From Nisaea acidiphila (GTDB lineage Bacteria > Pseudomonadota > Alphaproteobacteria > Thalassobaculales > Thalassobaculaceae), in contig NZ_CP102480.1 in the NCBI RefSeq assembly GCF_024662015.1, positions 1 to 64,000 of the forward strand: a DNA stretch of 64,000 bases. Direction: 5' to 3'. Both the position numbers and the translations under genes were made by a program. Below, in pieces: positions 8,412 to 17,483 of this stretch. The notes under the pieces were generated by a model, which saw only the letters and a list, made by a program, of their open reading frames with translations, did no database searches and was not told the DNA's origin. How positions within the stretch are numbered: position 1 is the first letter of the stretch; every line of letters starts with the position of its first letter.

Positions 8412-9269
8412 TTAGGCGAGTTTCTTTCCAAGATCGCCAGCCAGATCCTGGATGAATTGCCAGGCGACGCGGCCGGAGCGCGCCCCACGGGTGACCTGCC
8501 ACTCCTTCGCCCGGGCGCGCAGATCCTCTGTCGAGATCGGCAGGTCGTATGCGGCCGCATAGCCTTCGATCATGGAGAGGAAGGTATCCTGGTCGCAGGC
8601 ATGGAAGCCGAGCCAGAGGCCGAACCGGTCGGAGAGAGAAACCTTTTCCTCAACCGCTTCGCCGGGATTGATCGCCGTCGAACGCTCGTTGTCGATCATG
8701 TCGCGGGCCATGAGGTGGCGGCGGTTCGAAGTGGCGTAGAAGAGGACGTTGCTCGGACGGCCTTCGACGCCGCCTTCCAGCACAGCCTTCAGCGATTTGT
8801 AGGAATTGTCCGCGAAATCGAAGGAAAGATCGTCGCAGAAGACGATCAGCCGACGATCCGTGTCGCGGGCCAGATTGAGAAGACGCGGCAGGGTTTCGAG
8901 GTCCTCGCGATGGATTTCGACCAGAGCCAGTATTCCGTCGCGCTTGCTGTTCACCTCGGCATGTACGGCTTTGACGAGCGAGCTTTTGCCCATACCGCGC
9001 GAGCCCCAGAGCAGGGCATTGTTCGCGGGCAATCCCTGCGCGAAGCGGTCCGTATTCTCGTAGAGCTGGTCAAGCTGCGGGCCGACGCCTTTCAGGAGGG
9101 CGATATCGACCCTGTTGATCTGCCGCACCGGATCGACCTGGCCGGCTTGCGCGTTCCAGACGAACCCTTCGGCATCCCCGAGATCGGCGGCCTTGGCCGG
9201 GGGCGGAGCGATCCGCTCCAGCGCGTCTGCGATACGGGCGAGGATCTCGAGCTCACGGGCGTCGGACAT
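8412..9269 (-). CDS. DUF815-family AAA ATPase
   Basis: An ATPase of the DUF815 family, 285 aa. The Walker A motif is GSRGMGKSSLVKAV, the Walker B region is RRLIVFCDDLSFD, and the later segment YATSNRRHLM with SDRFGLWLGFH is typical of the family. The cellular role of DUF815 proteins is not established; the fold resembles AAA+ loaders. It is read divergently from yajC and convergently with the lipoprotein gene, from which it is separated by 10 bp. The ATG at 9269 is the natural start (MSDARELEILARIADALERI). Confidence 0.85.
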   Translation of the reverse strand: MSDARELEILARIADALERIAPPPAKAADLGDAEGFVWNAQAGQVDPVRQINRVDIALLKGVGPQLDQLYENTDRFAQGLPANNALLWGSRGMGKSSLVKAVHAEVNSKRDGILALVEIHREDLETLPRLLNLARDTDRRLIVFCDDLSFDFADNSYKSLKAVLEGGVEGRPSNVLFYATSNRRHLMARDMIDNERSTAINPGEAVEEKVSLSDRFGLWLGFHACDQDTFLSMIEGYAAAYDLPISTEDLRARAKEWQVTRGARSGRVAWQFIQDLAGDLGKKLA

Positions 9270-9379
9270 GTCACTGAACCTTGGGCAGAAATATCGAACC
9301 AGTTCCCGTTGCGGAGGCTCCGGGGCGGCGGGAAAGTATCACACGCCGCCGCGCCGTCAATTCCGCGGGGTTCCGGCCA

Positions 9380-9407
9380 TTGAAATTGCCGGGCGGGGCT
9401 TTATAGT
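9380..9407 (+). promoter_or_regulatory. Candidate promoter of the yajC-secDF operon
   Basis: TTGAAA (9380-9385) and TATAGT (9402-9407) are separated by 16 bp. The yajC ATG lies 121 bases after the -10 element, implying a leader of roughly 115 nt. No clear structured element was recognised in that leader. Confidence 0.5.
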
Positions 9408-9528
9408 CCGCCGTTCCGTGTTTTCGGCTGCAACCGGCTTAAATGGCTGGCAGCGAGGCCGCGAACCGACTATGTGAGCGGGGTATGTGCAGAGGCGCAA
9501 TGACCCTGCGGCAGTTTGGGAGAACTTG

Positions 9529-9912
9529 ATGCTCATTTCACCGGCCTATGCCCAGGCGGCTGGCGGAGCCGGCGGCGGCTTCGATCTGATGGCGTTCCTG
9601 CCTCTGATCCTGATTTTCGTCGTCTTCTATTTCCTTCTGATTCGTCCGCAGCAGAAGCGGGTTAAGGAACACAAGGAGATGCTCTCCAAGGTGCGCCGGA
9701 ACGACGTGATCGTGACCAATGGCGGCCTGGTCGGCACGGTCACCAAAGTGATCGAAGACAAGGACGAGCTGCTGGTTGAGATCGCCGACGGTGTAAAGGT
9801 CCGTGTCGTGCGCAGCATGATCACTGACGTGCGGGCGAAGACCGAACCGGCGAACACGGATGCCGCCGGCAAGAAGCCGGCCTCGGACGAGAAAAAAGAA
9901 GAGAAGAAGTAA
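9529..9912 (+). CDS. yajC: Preprotein translocase subunit YajC
   Basis: YajC is a small inner-membrane protein that accompanies SecD and SecF at the translocon. The 127-aa product has an N-terminal MLISPAYAQ segment, one membrane helix (LPLILIFVVFYFLLI), the signature RPQQKRVKEHKEML and the beta domain NDVIVTNGGLVGTVTKV, then a Lys/Glu-rich tail. ATG at 9529 has GGGAGA at 9518-9523; an in-frame upstream codon would add an unconserved extension. It heads yajC-secD-secF. Confidence 0.93.
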   Translation: MLISPAYAQAAGGAGGGFDLMAFLPLILIFVVFYFLLIRPQQKRVKEHKEMLSKVRRNDVIVTNGGLVGTVTKVIEDKDELLVEIADGVKVRVVRSMITDVRAKTEPANTDAAGKKPASDEKKEEKK

Positions 9913-9982
9913 GACGGTATCGGCGCCGGCAACGGCGCCGACCGCATTCTGTCTGCCTGATCCGGCTAGAGGCACTTAAGAG

Positions 9983-11557
9983 ATGCTCCAATTTCAGCCT
10001 TGGAAGATCACACTCGTGGCGCTGGTATGTGCCCTGGGGGTGTTGTACGCGGCGCCGAATGCCATTGAGCGCGACCTGACGCAGGACTTGCCGTCTTCCT
10101 GGCTGCCAGGGAAGAAGATCAATCTCGGCCTCGACTTGCAGGGCGGCTCGCACCTGCTTCTGGAAGTCGATGTCGACGTGGTGATCGCCGAGCGCCTCGA
10201 ATCCATTGTGGATCAGGCGCGCCGTAATCTTCGTGAGGAACGCATCGGATATCGCGGCCTCGGGGTGAACGGGGAGAGTGTCCGCTTCACGGTCCGCAGC
10301 CCGGAAGATCTCGACAAGGCGCGGGAAGCGGTGCGCCGGATAGATCCGCAGACACTAACGGAAACCGATAACGGCAATCACGTTCGCATAACGCTTACCG
10401 AAACCGCGATCCGGGATCTGAAATCACGCGCGATCTCTCAGTCCATCGAGATTGTCCGCCGCCGGATCGACGAAACGGGTGTGCGCGAGCCGACGATCCA
10501 GCGCCAGGGCGACGATCGTATCCTGTTGCAGCTTCCCGGTGTCGACGACCCGGAACGGATCAAGGCCCTGTTGGGGCAAACCGCGAAGTTGACCTTCCGC
10601 ATGGTAGATCCCACCGCCTCGGTTCAGGACGCGCTCCAGGGCCGTGTGCCGCCGGGCTCTCAGCTTCTCGAAGCGGCTGACGAGCGTCCGGGCGCGCCGC
10701 GTCATTACGTGGTGAAACGCCGCGTGATGGTCAGCGGCGAGAACCTCGTCGACGCCCAGCCCAGCTTCCAGGACGGCCAGCCGGTCGTCAGTTTCCGCTT
10801 CGACAGCGTCGGCGGCCGCCGCTTCGGTCAGGCGACATCTGAGAATGTCGGCCGCCCCTTCGCCATCGTGCTCGACGGCAAGGTGATCAGCGCACCGGTT
10901 ATCCAGACCGCCATTCTCGGCGGCGCCGGGATTATTTCGGGCAGTTTCACGGTGCAGGAGGTTCAGGACCTGTCTCTGCTGCTGCGCGCGGGTGCGCTTC
11001 CGGCACCGTTGCAGGTTCTTGAAGAACGTACCGTCGGTCCGGGGCTCGGTGCCGACTCGATCGCCGCCGGCAAGATCGCGAGCGTGATCGGCCTGCTTCT
11101 GGTGATCGTCTTCATGATCGTTTCCTACGGGTTCTTCGGCCTGCTCGCGAATATCGCTCTGTTCTTCAACATGGCGCTGATCGTTGCCGTGCTATCGACC
11201 CTACAGGCGACGCTGACCCTTCCGGGTATCGCCGGCATCGTGCTCACCATCGGCATGGCGGTCGACGCGAACGTGCTGATCTTCGAGCGCATCCGGGAAG
11301 AGATCCGCAACGGCCGTACGCCGATGGCCTCAATCGAGGCCGGCTACAAGCGGGCCTTCAGGACCATCGTTGATTCGAACCTGACGACCTTGTTCGCTGC
11401 CATGTTCCTCTATTTCGTCGGCTCCGGGCCGGTGAAGGGCTTCGCTGTGACGCTGGGGATCGGAATCCTGACCTCGATGTTCACCGCGACCATGGTGACG
11501 CGCTTGCTCGTCGTGCTCTGGATGCGGCGCAGCCGTCCGAGCGAACTTCCGATCTGA
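9983..11557 (+). CDS. secD: Protein translocase subunit SecD
   Basis: SecD uses the proton motive force to pull secreted proteins through SecYEG on the periplasmic side. The 524-aa protein has an N-terminal membrane helix, the conserved LGLDLQGGSHLLLEVD motif at about residue 49, the large periplasmic region, and five C-terminal membrane helices including GMAVDANVLIFERIREE. Length is in the normal range. It is followed after 12 bp by secF. Confidence 0.97.
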   Translation: MLQFQPWKITLVALVCALGVLYAAPNAIERDLTQDLPSSWLPGKKINLGLDLQGGSHLLLEVDVDVVIAERLESIVDQARRNLREERIGYRGLGVNGESVRFTVRSPEDLDKAREAVRRIDPQTLTETDNGNHVRITLTETAIRDLKSRAISQSIEIVRRRIDETGVREPTIQRQGDDRILLQLPGVDDPERIKALLGQTAKLTFRMVDPTASVQDALQGRVPPGSQLLEAADERPGAPRHYVVKRRVMVSGENLVDAQPSFQDGQPVVSFRFDSVGGRRFGQATSENVGRPFAIVLDGKVISAPVIQTAILGGAGIISGSFTVQEVQDLSLLLRAGALPAPLQVLEERTVGPGLGADSIAAGKIASVIGLLLVIVFMIVSYGFFGLLANIALFFNMALIVAVLSTLQATLTLPGIAGIVLTIGMAVDANVLIFERIREEIRNGRTPMASIEAGYKRAFRTIVDSNLTTLFAAMFLYFVGSGPVKGFAVTLGIGILTSMFTATMVTRLLVVLWMRRSRPSELPI

Positions 11558-11569
11558 GGGAACAAAGAG

Positions 11570-12529
11570 ATGTTCAAACCGCTCCGCATCGTTCCCCACG
11601 GAACCAATTTTCCTTTCGTCCAGAACCGGACCAAGGCGTTCATTTTCTCGCTCGCCCTGATGCTGGCCAGCCTCGGGGCACTGCTCGTCAACGGGCTGAA
11701 TTTCGGCATCGATTTCCGCGGCGGCATCCTGATGGAAGTGCAGACCGAGGGACCGGCCGACATTCCGGCACTGCGGACGGAGCTCGGCGCGCTCGCTCTC
11801 GGCGATGTCAGCATCCAGGAATTCGGCGCCGAGGATGAGATCCTGATTCGCATCCAGCGTCAGGACGGGGCCGAGGCCGAGCAGCTCGCAGCCGTCGATA
11901 CTGTGAAGGCGACCCTTGGCGAGAAGGTCGAGTACCGGCGCACCGAGTTCGTCGGACCGACGGTCGGTCAGGAGCTGATCGAAGCCGGTCTGTTCGCCAT
12001 GCTTGGCGCTCTTGGCGCCATCCTGATCTACATCTGGTTTCGCTTCGAGTGGCAGTTCGGCGTCTGCGCCCTGATCGCGCTCAGCCACGATGTCTTCTCG
12101 ACCTTCGGGCTCTTTGCCCTCAACGGGCACGAGTTCAATCTTCCGACGGTCGCTGCGATCCTGACCATTGCCGGGTACTCGATCAACGACACCGTCGTGG
12201 TGTTCGACCGGGTGCGGGAGAATTTCCGCAAGTACAAGAAGATGACGCTCGTCGACCTGTTCAATCTCTCGGTCAACGAGACCTTGTCCCGCACAACGAT
12301 GACCTCGCTCACCACTTTGCTCGCGCTTCTGGCTATCTATTTCTTCGGAGGAGCGGTGCTGGCGGATTTCGCACTGGCGATGATCTGGGGCGTGGTGATC
12401 GGAACCTATTCCTCGGTCTTTATCGCGGTCCCGTTGCTGCTCTATCTCGAGCCGCGGCGCGGTGACGAGGAAGACGAGGACGGCGTGCCGGGCGTCGCGG
12501 CACAGGGAGCCGACGGCCAGAAGGACTGA
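11570..12529 (+). CDS. secF: Protein translocase subunit SecF
   Basis: SecF pairs with SecD as an RND-type secretion motor. In the 319-aa product the first periplasmic segment contains NFGIDFRGGILMEVQ, and the helix motif TIAGYSINDTVVVFDRVRENF is the SecF signature. Six membrane helices are predicted. The C-terminus is acidic (RRGDEEDEDG). It precedes the Mth938-domain gene by 4 bp, so the operon probably continues. Confidence 0.97.
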   Translation: MFKPLRIVPHGTNFPFVQNRTKAFIFSLALMLASLGALLVNGLNFGIDFRGGILMEVQTEGPADIPALRTELGALALGDVSIQEFGAEDEILIRIQRQDGAEAEQLAAVDTVKATLGEKVEYRRTEFVGPTVGQELIEAGLFAMLGALGAILIYIWFRFEWQFGVCALIALSHDVFSTFGLFALNGHEFNLPTVAAILTIAGYSINDTVVVFDRVRENFRKYKKMTLVDLFNLSVNETLSRTTMTSLTTLLALLAIYFFGGAVLADFALAMIWGVVIGTYSSVFIAVPLLLYLEPRRGDEEDEDGVPGVAAQGADGQKD

Positions 12530-12533
12530 TCCA

Positions 12534-12911
12534 ATGGACGTAACGCCCCTGATTCCGGAAGGCCGCCAGCTGATCGAGGCTTACGGCGACGGGGCGTTCC
12601 GGATCACCGGGGAGCGCTATGCCGGACCCGTCATCGTGTTTCCGGAGGAAACGCTGGACTGGAACCCGGCCGAGGTTGCGGATCTGACGCTCGCCGATTT
12701 CGTCCCCGTGACGGGCCGGGAGCCCGCTCCCGAAATCCTGCTTTTCGGCACCGGCGCGCGGACCGAATTCGTGCTCCCGTCGCTTCGTGCGTCGATCCGC
12801 GAGAAAGGCCCGGTCGTCGATATCATGGATACCGGCGCTGCCTGCCGCACCTACAATGTCCTGCTGGCGGAAGGGCGCCGGGTCGCGGCGGCGCTTCTGC
12901 CCGTTGACTGA
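12534..12911 (+). CDS. Mth938-domain protein (DUF498), NDUFAF3-like
   Basis: A 125-aa protein of the Mth938/DUF498 fold. Visible family features are the start IEAYGDGAFRITGERYAGPVIV, the central ILLFGTGARTEFVLPSLRA, and VVDIMDTGAACRTYNVLLAEGR. The mitochondrial relative NDUFAF3 is a complex I assembly factor, and bacterial members are known to sit beside secDF; a role in membrane-complex assembly is therefore plausible but inferred. ATG at 12534 follows the secF stop by 4 bp; its end overlaps the next gene by 8 bp. Confidence 0.85.
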   Translation: MDVTPLIPEGRQLIEAYGDGAFRITGERYAGPVIVFPEETLDWNPAEVADLTLADFVPVTGREPAPEILLFGTGARTEFVLPSLRASIREKGPVVDIMDTGAACRTYNVLLAEGRRVAAALLPVD

Positions 12912-13839
12912 GCTCGCCGGAGCGCGGGATATCGCATTTTGCCGCGAGATTGCGGGTCGCGCGAATGCCAATCTGTTGCATGCGGCCCGTCTCTTGCCCC
13001 AGTCGCGGCAAGCATTCTTTTTCGCAAGCTATGCTGCAATGAGGCTGATCGACGACGCGGTCGACGATGGTTTCCTCGTGCGCCCTGCGACAGATCGCGC
13101 CGCGGCCAGAAGCGAAATGCTGGCTGCTATCGATCACTGGGAGGCGCAATGCCTCGGGAGGGCAGAAGAGGGACCGCTGCCTGCACCGGTCCAGCGCGCG
13201 CTCCGGAGAATCGTCCGGATATCGGATCTCGGAGACACGCCGTGGCGTGGCCTCGCGGAAGCCATGCGCCGCGATGCCCGCGAGACGCCAATGGTGGAGT
13301 GGGAGGATTTTCTCGCCTACGCATCGGGCGCCACGGTCGCGCCGGCGACAATCTTCATCTACCTGCTCGCAGCCGACCCGAGCGAAGAGGGTTTCCGTTG
13401 GCGCCTGCCGTCTCCGCCCGAGGGCTATGCGGAGGATCTTGGCATCTTCTGTTACCTGGTTCATATCCTGCGCGATCTCGCCAAGGACGCTGAGCGTTCA
13501 GAGCGGCTCGTCACCATTCCCGAAAGTCTGCTTCGTCGTGCGGGGATCGCAAAGACCGAGTTGTCCGAGGCGGTCAAGCAGCGCGACGGCCGAATTTCAA
13601 TACTTGCGGCGGATTTGCGGGAGCGTGCGGCCGCTCATCTGGTAAAAGGCCGGGGAGCGCTTGCAGAGCTGGGTCCCCTGATTGGCCGGCGGGAATATCT
13701 CGCGCTGAAAGGCTTGATCCGGATTTATGTGTCGCTTTTCGAGCGGTTCGGTACCGACTTCTTTGAGGGGATGGCGGCCGCGCCGGGACTGGAGACGGCA
13801 TTGCGGGCCGAACTTCTGGTCGCCGAGGCAGAAGAATGA
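12904..13839 (+). CDS. Squalene/phytoene synthase family protein (aspartate motifs kept)
   Basis: The protein belongs to the trans-isoprenyl diphosphate head-to-head synthase fold. Both aspartate-rich motifs are present: RLIDDAVDDG (about residues 47-56) and DLGIFCYLVHILRDLAKD (about 178-195), so it may be catalytic. No other carotenoid or hopanoid gene lies nearby, so the substrate is unknown. The start is uncertain: I use TTG at 12904 (311 aa), which overlaps the previous stop by 8 bp; the open frame extends further upstream without conservation. It overlaps the next gene by 4 bp (ATGA). Confidence 0.75.
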   Translation: MTELAGARDIAFCREIAGRANANLLHAARLLPQSRQAFFFASYAAMRLIDDAVDDGFLVRPATDRAAARSEMLAAIDHWEAQCLGRAEEGPLPAPVQRALRRIVRISDLGDTPWRGLAEAMRRDARETPMVEWEDFLAYASGATVAPATIFIYLLAADPSEEGFRWRLPSPPEGYAEDLGIFCYLVHILRDLAKDAERSERLVTIPESLLRRAGIAKTELSEAVKQRDGRISILAADLRERAAAHLVKGRGALAELGPLIGRREYLALKGLIRIYVSLFERFGTDFFEGMAAAPGLETALRAELLVAEAEE

Positions 13840-14684
13840 CGCCGGACCAAACCGGATTGTCACCGGCGGCAGCGCTGCTTCGCCGGCAGGACCCGGACCG
13901 GTTCCGGTTCGCTCTATTCGCTCCGCCTTCCGCCCGCGAGGCACTGTTCACGCTCTATGCCTTCAATCACGAAGTCGCCAAGACGCGCGAAAGTGTGAGC
14001 GAAACCATGATCGGCGGGATCCGGCTGCAATGGTGGCGCGAGAGCATCGAGGGCATCTATGGCGGCGTACCGCGCCAGCATGAGATCGTTCTGCCGCTCG
14101 CAGCCTGTATCGAAGCCTATTCGCTGTCCCGCAACGCGTTCGACGGGTTGATCAATGCCCGCGAAAGGGATCTGGAAGACCGTCCGATGGACGATCTGAG
14201 CGAGGCGGAGCGTTATCTGCGTGCGGCCACGGAACCGCTCATAGAGCTTGCGGGGATGATTCTCGATCCTGCCGGTAAGTTGGAGCGCAACGGTCTCGCT
14301 GATATCGCCGCCGGGCATGCCTTCATGGGCAAACTGCGTGCAACCGGTCATCTTGAGGCGGCCCGCAGGCCGTTCTTCCCGCGCAGTCTTCTGGAAAAGC
14401 ATGGCGGCAGCCCCCGGAAGTTCTCCGAACTCAAGATGGATGAAGGATGCCGTTCGGCCGTTCGTGAGATGGCCGATCACGCGCTTGCCCTGACAGCGCG
14501 CGGACTTGCCAGAACCCGCAAGGAAAGAACGCTGGCTCCGCTGCTGCTCCCCGCGCGTCAGACCCGGTCGCGCGGCAGCCAGCTTGCAAAACTTCGCTAT
14601 GATCCGTTCGACATGCGCTTCGCCGGGCCGGATCCGCTGGAAATCTGGCGCTTCTGGCTCTCCCGGTTCTCCGGCCGGTATTGA
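13836..14684 (+). CDS. NDUFAF6-like squalene/phytoene synthase-fold protein lacking catalytic aspartates
   Basis: A 282-aa protein of the same fold as its neighbour but of the non-catalytic branch. The region FAPPSAREALFTLYAFNHEVAKTRESV, followed by IGGIRLQWWRE, matches the pattern of mitochondrial NDUFAF6. At the first aspartate motif it reads NHEVAKTRE (about residues 44-52), and the second reads AFMGKLRATGHLEAARR (about 162-178), without the DxxxD aspartates. NDUFAF6 is a complex I assembly factor, so this gene with the upstream Mth938 gene suggests a conserved assembly module (inference). ATG at 13836 overlaps the previous stop by 4 bp. Confidence 0.82.
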   Translation: MTPDQTGLSPAAALLRRQDPDRFRFALFAPPSAREALFTLYAFNHEVAKTRESVSETMIGGIRLQWWRESIEGIYGGVPRQHEIVLPLAACIEAYSLSRNAFDGLINARERDLEDRPMDDLSEAERYLRAATEPLIELAGMILDPAGKLERNGLADIAAGHAFMGKLRATGHLEAARRPFFPRSLLEKHGGSPRKFSELKMDEGCRSAVREMADHALALTARGLARTRKERTLAPLLLPARQTRSRGSQLAKLRYDPFDMRFAGPDPLEIWRFWLSRFSGRY

Positions 14685-14688
14685 CCCG

Positions 14689-16071
14689 TTATTCGGCGGC
14701 CTGACGCGTTTCGGCCAGCCAGGCATCGAGATCGCGCAGGGCACGGCCGGCCATGGCAGCCTTTCGGTCCCGGCCTTTCAGCTTGCGGCGCTTGCCGTTC
14801 GGTGTGATCTCGGGCTCGACGGGCGGAAAAAGCCCGAAATTGACATTCATAGGCTGGAAGGTCTCGGCGTCCGCATCGCCGGTGATATGCGAGAGCAGGG
14901 CGCCGAGTGCCGTCGTCCGGGGTGGCAGGGAAGGATTCTGGCCCAGCCGTTCTGCCGCGGCGAACCGCCCGGCGAGCAGACCGATCGCGGCGCTTTCGAC
15001 ATACCCTTCTACTCCGGTTATCTGTCCGGCGAAACGGAGCCGTGTCTGCGCCTTCATTCGGAGCGTGCCGTCGAGCAGGGTCGGGGAATTGATGAAGGTG
15101 TTGCGGTGAATCCCGCCGAGACGTGCAAATTCGGCTTTTTCCAGCCCCGGGATGGTACGGAAGACCTCGGTCTGGGCGCCGTAACGCATCTTGGTCTGGA
15201 AACCCACAATGTTGTAGAGCGTGCCGAGCGCATTGTCCTGCCGTAGCTGGACGACCGCATGGGCCCGGGTACCCGTCCGCGGATCCGTCAGACCGACCGG
15301 CTTCATCGGCCCGAAACGGAGGGTTTCGCGGCCACGCTCTGCCATCACCTCGATCGGCATGCAGCCGTCGAAATAGGGCGTGTCCTTCTCCCACTCACGG
15401 AACTCCATTTTTTCCGCGGCAAGCAGAGCATCGATGAAGGCCTCGTATTGCGCCTCATCCATCGGGCAGTTGATATAATCCTTGCCGTCGCCGCCCGGAC
15501 CGACCTTGTCATAGCGGGACTGGAACCAGGCGATGTCGAAATCGATGCTGTCCTTGTGCACGATCGGCGCGATAGCATCGAAGAAAGCCAAAGATTGCTG
15601 TCCGGCCAATTTTGCCACGGCTTCCGACAATCCAGGCGAGGTGAGGGGGCCGGTTGCGATAATGACCGAATCCCATTCCTCCGGCGGCAGTCCTCCGATC
15701 TCACCGCGGTCGACCGTGACCAGCGGGTGATCCGCAAGAGCCTTCTCGACCGACGCAGAGAAATGATCGCGATCCACCGCGAGTGCGGATCCTGCAGGAA
15801 CCTTGTGCTCATCCGCGGAGCGCAGGATCACGGAGCCGAGCCGCCGCATTTCCTCGTGCAGAACGCCGACCGCATTGCCTTCCGCATCGTCGGAACGGAA
15901 AGAGTTCGAGCATACCAGTTCTGCGAGGCCGTCGGTCTGGTGCGCCTCGGTTCCGCGCTCTGGGCGCATTTCGTGCAGCACCACGGGCACGCCCGCGCTC
16001 GCGAGCTGCCAGGACGCTTCGGAGCCGGCAAGGCCGCCGCCAATGACGTGGACCGGAGAAATATCGCTCAT
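14689..16071 (-). CDS. trmFO: tRNA (m5U54) methyltransferase, folate/FAD-dependent
   Basis: TrmFO methylates U54 in the T-loop of tRNA with methylenetetrahydrofolate and FADH2. The N-terminus [21 protein letters not shown] is the FAD-binding Rossmann motif; [12 protein letters not shown] is a TrmFO signature, as are GLYNIVG-type and [11 protein letters not shown] segments further along. The length of 460 aa fits. It is convergent with the NDUFAF6-like gene (4-bp gap). Confidence 0.95.
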   Translation of the reverse strand: MSDISPVHVIGGGLAGSEASWQLASAGVPVVLHEMRPERGTEAHQTDGLAELVCSNSFRSDDAEGNAVGVLHEEMRRLGSVILRSADEHKVPAGSALAVDRDHFSASVEKALADHPLVTVDRGEIGGLPPEEWDSVIIATGPLTSPGLSEAVAKLAGQQSLAFFDAIAPIVHKDSIDFDIAWFQSRYDKVGPGGDGKDYINCPMDEAQYEAFIDALLAAEKMEFREWEKDTPYFDGCMPIEVMAERGRETLRFGPMKPVGLTDPRTGTRAHAVVQLRQDNALGTLYNIVGFQTKMRYGAQTEVFRTIPGLEKAEFARLGGIHRNTFINSPTLLDGTLRMKAQTRLRFAGQITGVEGYVESAAIGLLAGRFAAAERLGQNPSLPPRTTALGALLSHITGDADAETFQPMNVNFGLFPPVEPEITPNGKRRKLKGRDRKAAMAGRALRDLDAWLAETRQAAE

Positions 16072-16211
16072 CGGGATTTCCGTGTTTCGCGTTGGACGCC
16101 AAGTGGCGAAGAGATAGCCCCTCCATCCCCGAACATCAACGCGCGGACAATTCTTGATATCCCGTTAACCAGTTTTTCAACTGTTTTCGGCATGATAGAG
16201 AGGATAAGACC

Positions 16212-16256
16212 ATGATTTGCAAATTCGATCCCGATCAGCACAAAACGGCCTCATGA
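16212..16256 (+). CDS. Possible 14-codon leader peptide
   Basis: An ATG at 16212 opens a 14-codon frame (MICKFDPDQHKTAS) whose TGA overlaps the next ATG as ATGA at 16253-16256. AGAGGAT at 16197-16203 lies at Shine-Dalgarno distance from this small frame, whereas the larger gene has no good ribosome site of its own. That arrangement would permit translational coupling. Being so short, the frame could be chance, so confidence is low. Confidence 0.3.
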   Translation: MICKFDPDQHKTAS

Positions 16257-17473
16257 GCGACACCGGGTATTTCGAAAGTTTCGACCGTCAGAAGCTGGAC
16301 CCTACCGACAAGGACGGCTTCAAGACCGCGATGATCGATTTCTGCCGCAGCAACAAGATGGCGGCGGATGCGCTTCTGGCGGGCAATGTCGAAATGCTCG
16401 GTCTCGAAAACCTCAAGGAGCGGTTCGGCGATAACTGGGTCAAGGTCCGCGGCAAGGTTCACTTGCTTACCGAGACCATTATCAAGAAAGTCATCACGCC
16501 CCACGACGTCTACGTTCTCGCGAACGCTGAGCAGTTCATCGTCCTGTTCGGAAAAGACGATCGCGCCACGGCGCAAATGAAAGCGCAGCAGATCGCCAAG
16601 GAGGTCAATCGCCGCCTCCACGGTGCCGGTCCGGATAGCGGGTTCGAAGGCGTTGTCGTCAAATCGATGATCTTCGAGGTCCCGCGCGACGAGCCGGAAA
16701 AGCTGACTGGGGTCAAGGAACTGACCGAAACTGTTGAGGAGGCACGGCAGAAGAAGCAGGACGAGGAGACCGAGGCCTTTGAAGCGGCCAAGGAAACCAT
16801 CCGACTGCATTACTGGCCGATCACCAATATCCGCAAGCGGCTGGTCTCGATGTACCGTGCCGAGCTGACGATCCCGGACGGGATGATGCCGGACGACGGC
16901 AGCGAGACCGGAGCGCTGGAATGCGCCATGGATATCGCCACGGTCCAGCTGGCGCGCTCGACGCTCGAAGACAATCCGCGAGCGAAACCGTTTCTTCTGA
17001 TGCCCCTCCATATGGACACGATCACCAGCAAGCAGTTTCGGGAAGCGATTCTCGTCGAATTGAAGCTCCTGCCCGAGTGGGCGGAAAAACGTCTCCTGCT
17101 TTACGTCATAGGCATTGACGACGATGTGCCGCAGACCGTCCTGCACAACAACTTTACCTACCTCTCGCCATTCTGCGCCGGGTTCGTCGGCAGTTTCTCT
17201 CGGCAGTTCAAACGCGCCGACCAGCTGCAGGGCGCCGGCCTGATCGGCACGGCCTGTACCGCCGGAGATGCGAAGGAAGTCACGCCCAGCCTGGTCGAGG
17301 AACTCAGCAATTTCGTCGTGAACAATCACGGCGGGCGCAACAGAACCTTCTTTTTCGGGGCTCCGGATCTGGACACCGCGACCTCGGCCCGGAAGGTTCA
17401 CTACGACTATGTCGACGGTCCGGGTGTAGCGCCGGCGCTCGGCAGCTTCGGACCGGTGTTCAGCGTCGCCTGA
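16253..17473 (+). CDS. Uncharacterised protein, possibly degenerate GGDEF-EAL
   Basis: I do not recognise a named family with certainty. The 406-aa protein has no signal peptide or membrane helix. Residues 83-100 (HDVYVLANAEQFIVLFGK) align by eye with a GGDEF core in which GGDEF has become NAEQF (91-95), and a helix like that after GGDEF follows. Residues 187-205 (YWPITNIRKRLVSMYRAEL) resemble the start of an EAL domain with the EAL glutamate context altered. A charged coiled stretch (about 155-180) separates the two. If this reading is right, the protein cannot make c-di-GMP and may be a binding or scaffold protein. ATG at 16253 was chosen because upstream in-frame TTG lacks support. Confidence 0.5.
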   Translation: MSDTGYFESFDRQKLDPTDKDGFKTAMIDFCRSNKMAADALLAGNVEMLGLENLKERFGDNWVKVRGKVHLLTETIIKKVITPHDVYVLANAEQFIVLFGKDDRATAQMKAQQIAKEVNRRLHGAGPDSGFEGVVVKSMIFEVPRDEPEKLTGVKELTETVEEARQKKQDEETEAFEAAKETIRLHYWPITNIRKRLVSMYRAELTIPDGMMPDDGSETGALECAMDIATVQLARSTLEDNPRAKPFLLMPLHMDTITSKQFREAILVELKLLPEWAEKRLLLYVIGIDDDVPQTVLHNNFTYLSPFCAGFVGSFSRQFKRADQLQGAGLIGTACTAGDAKEVTPSLVEELSNFVVNNHGGRNRTFFFGAPDLDTATSARKVHYDYVDGPGVAPALGSFGPVFSVA

Positions 17474-17483
17474 TAATGACTCG

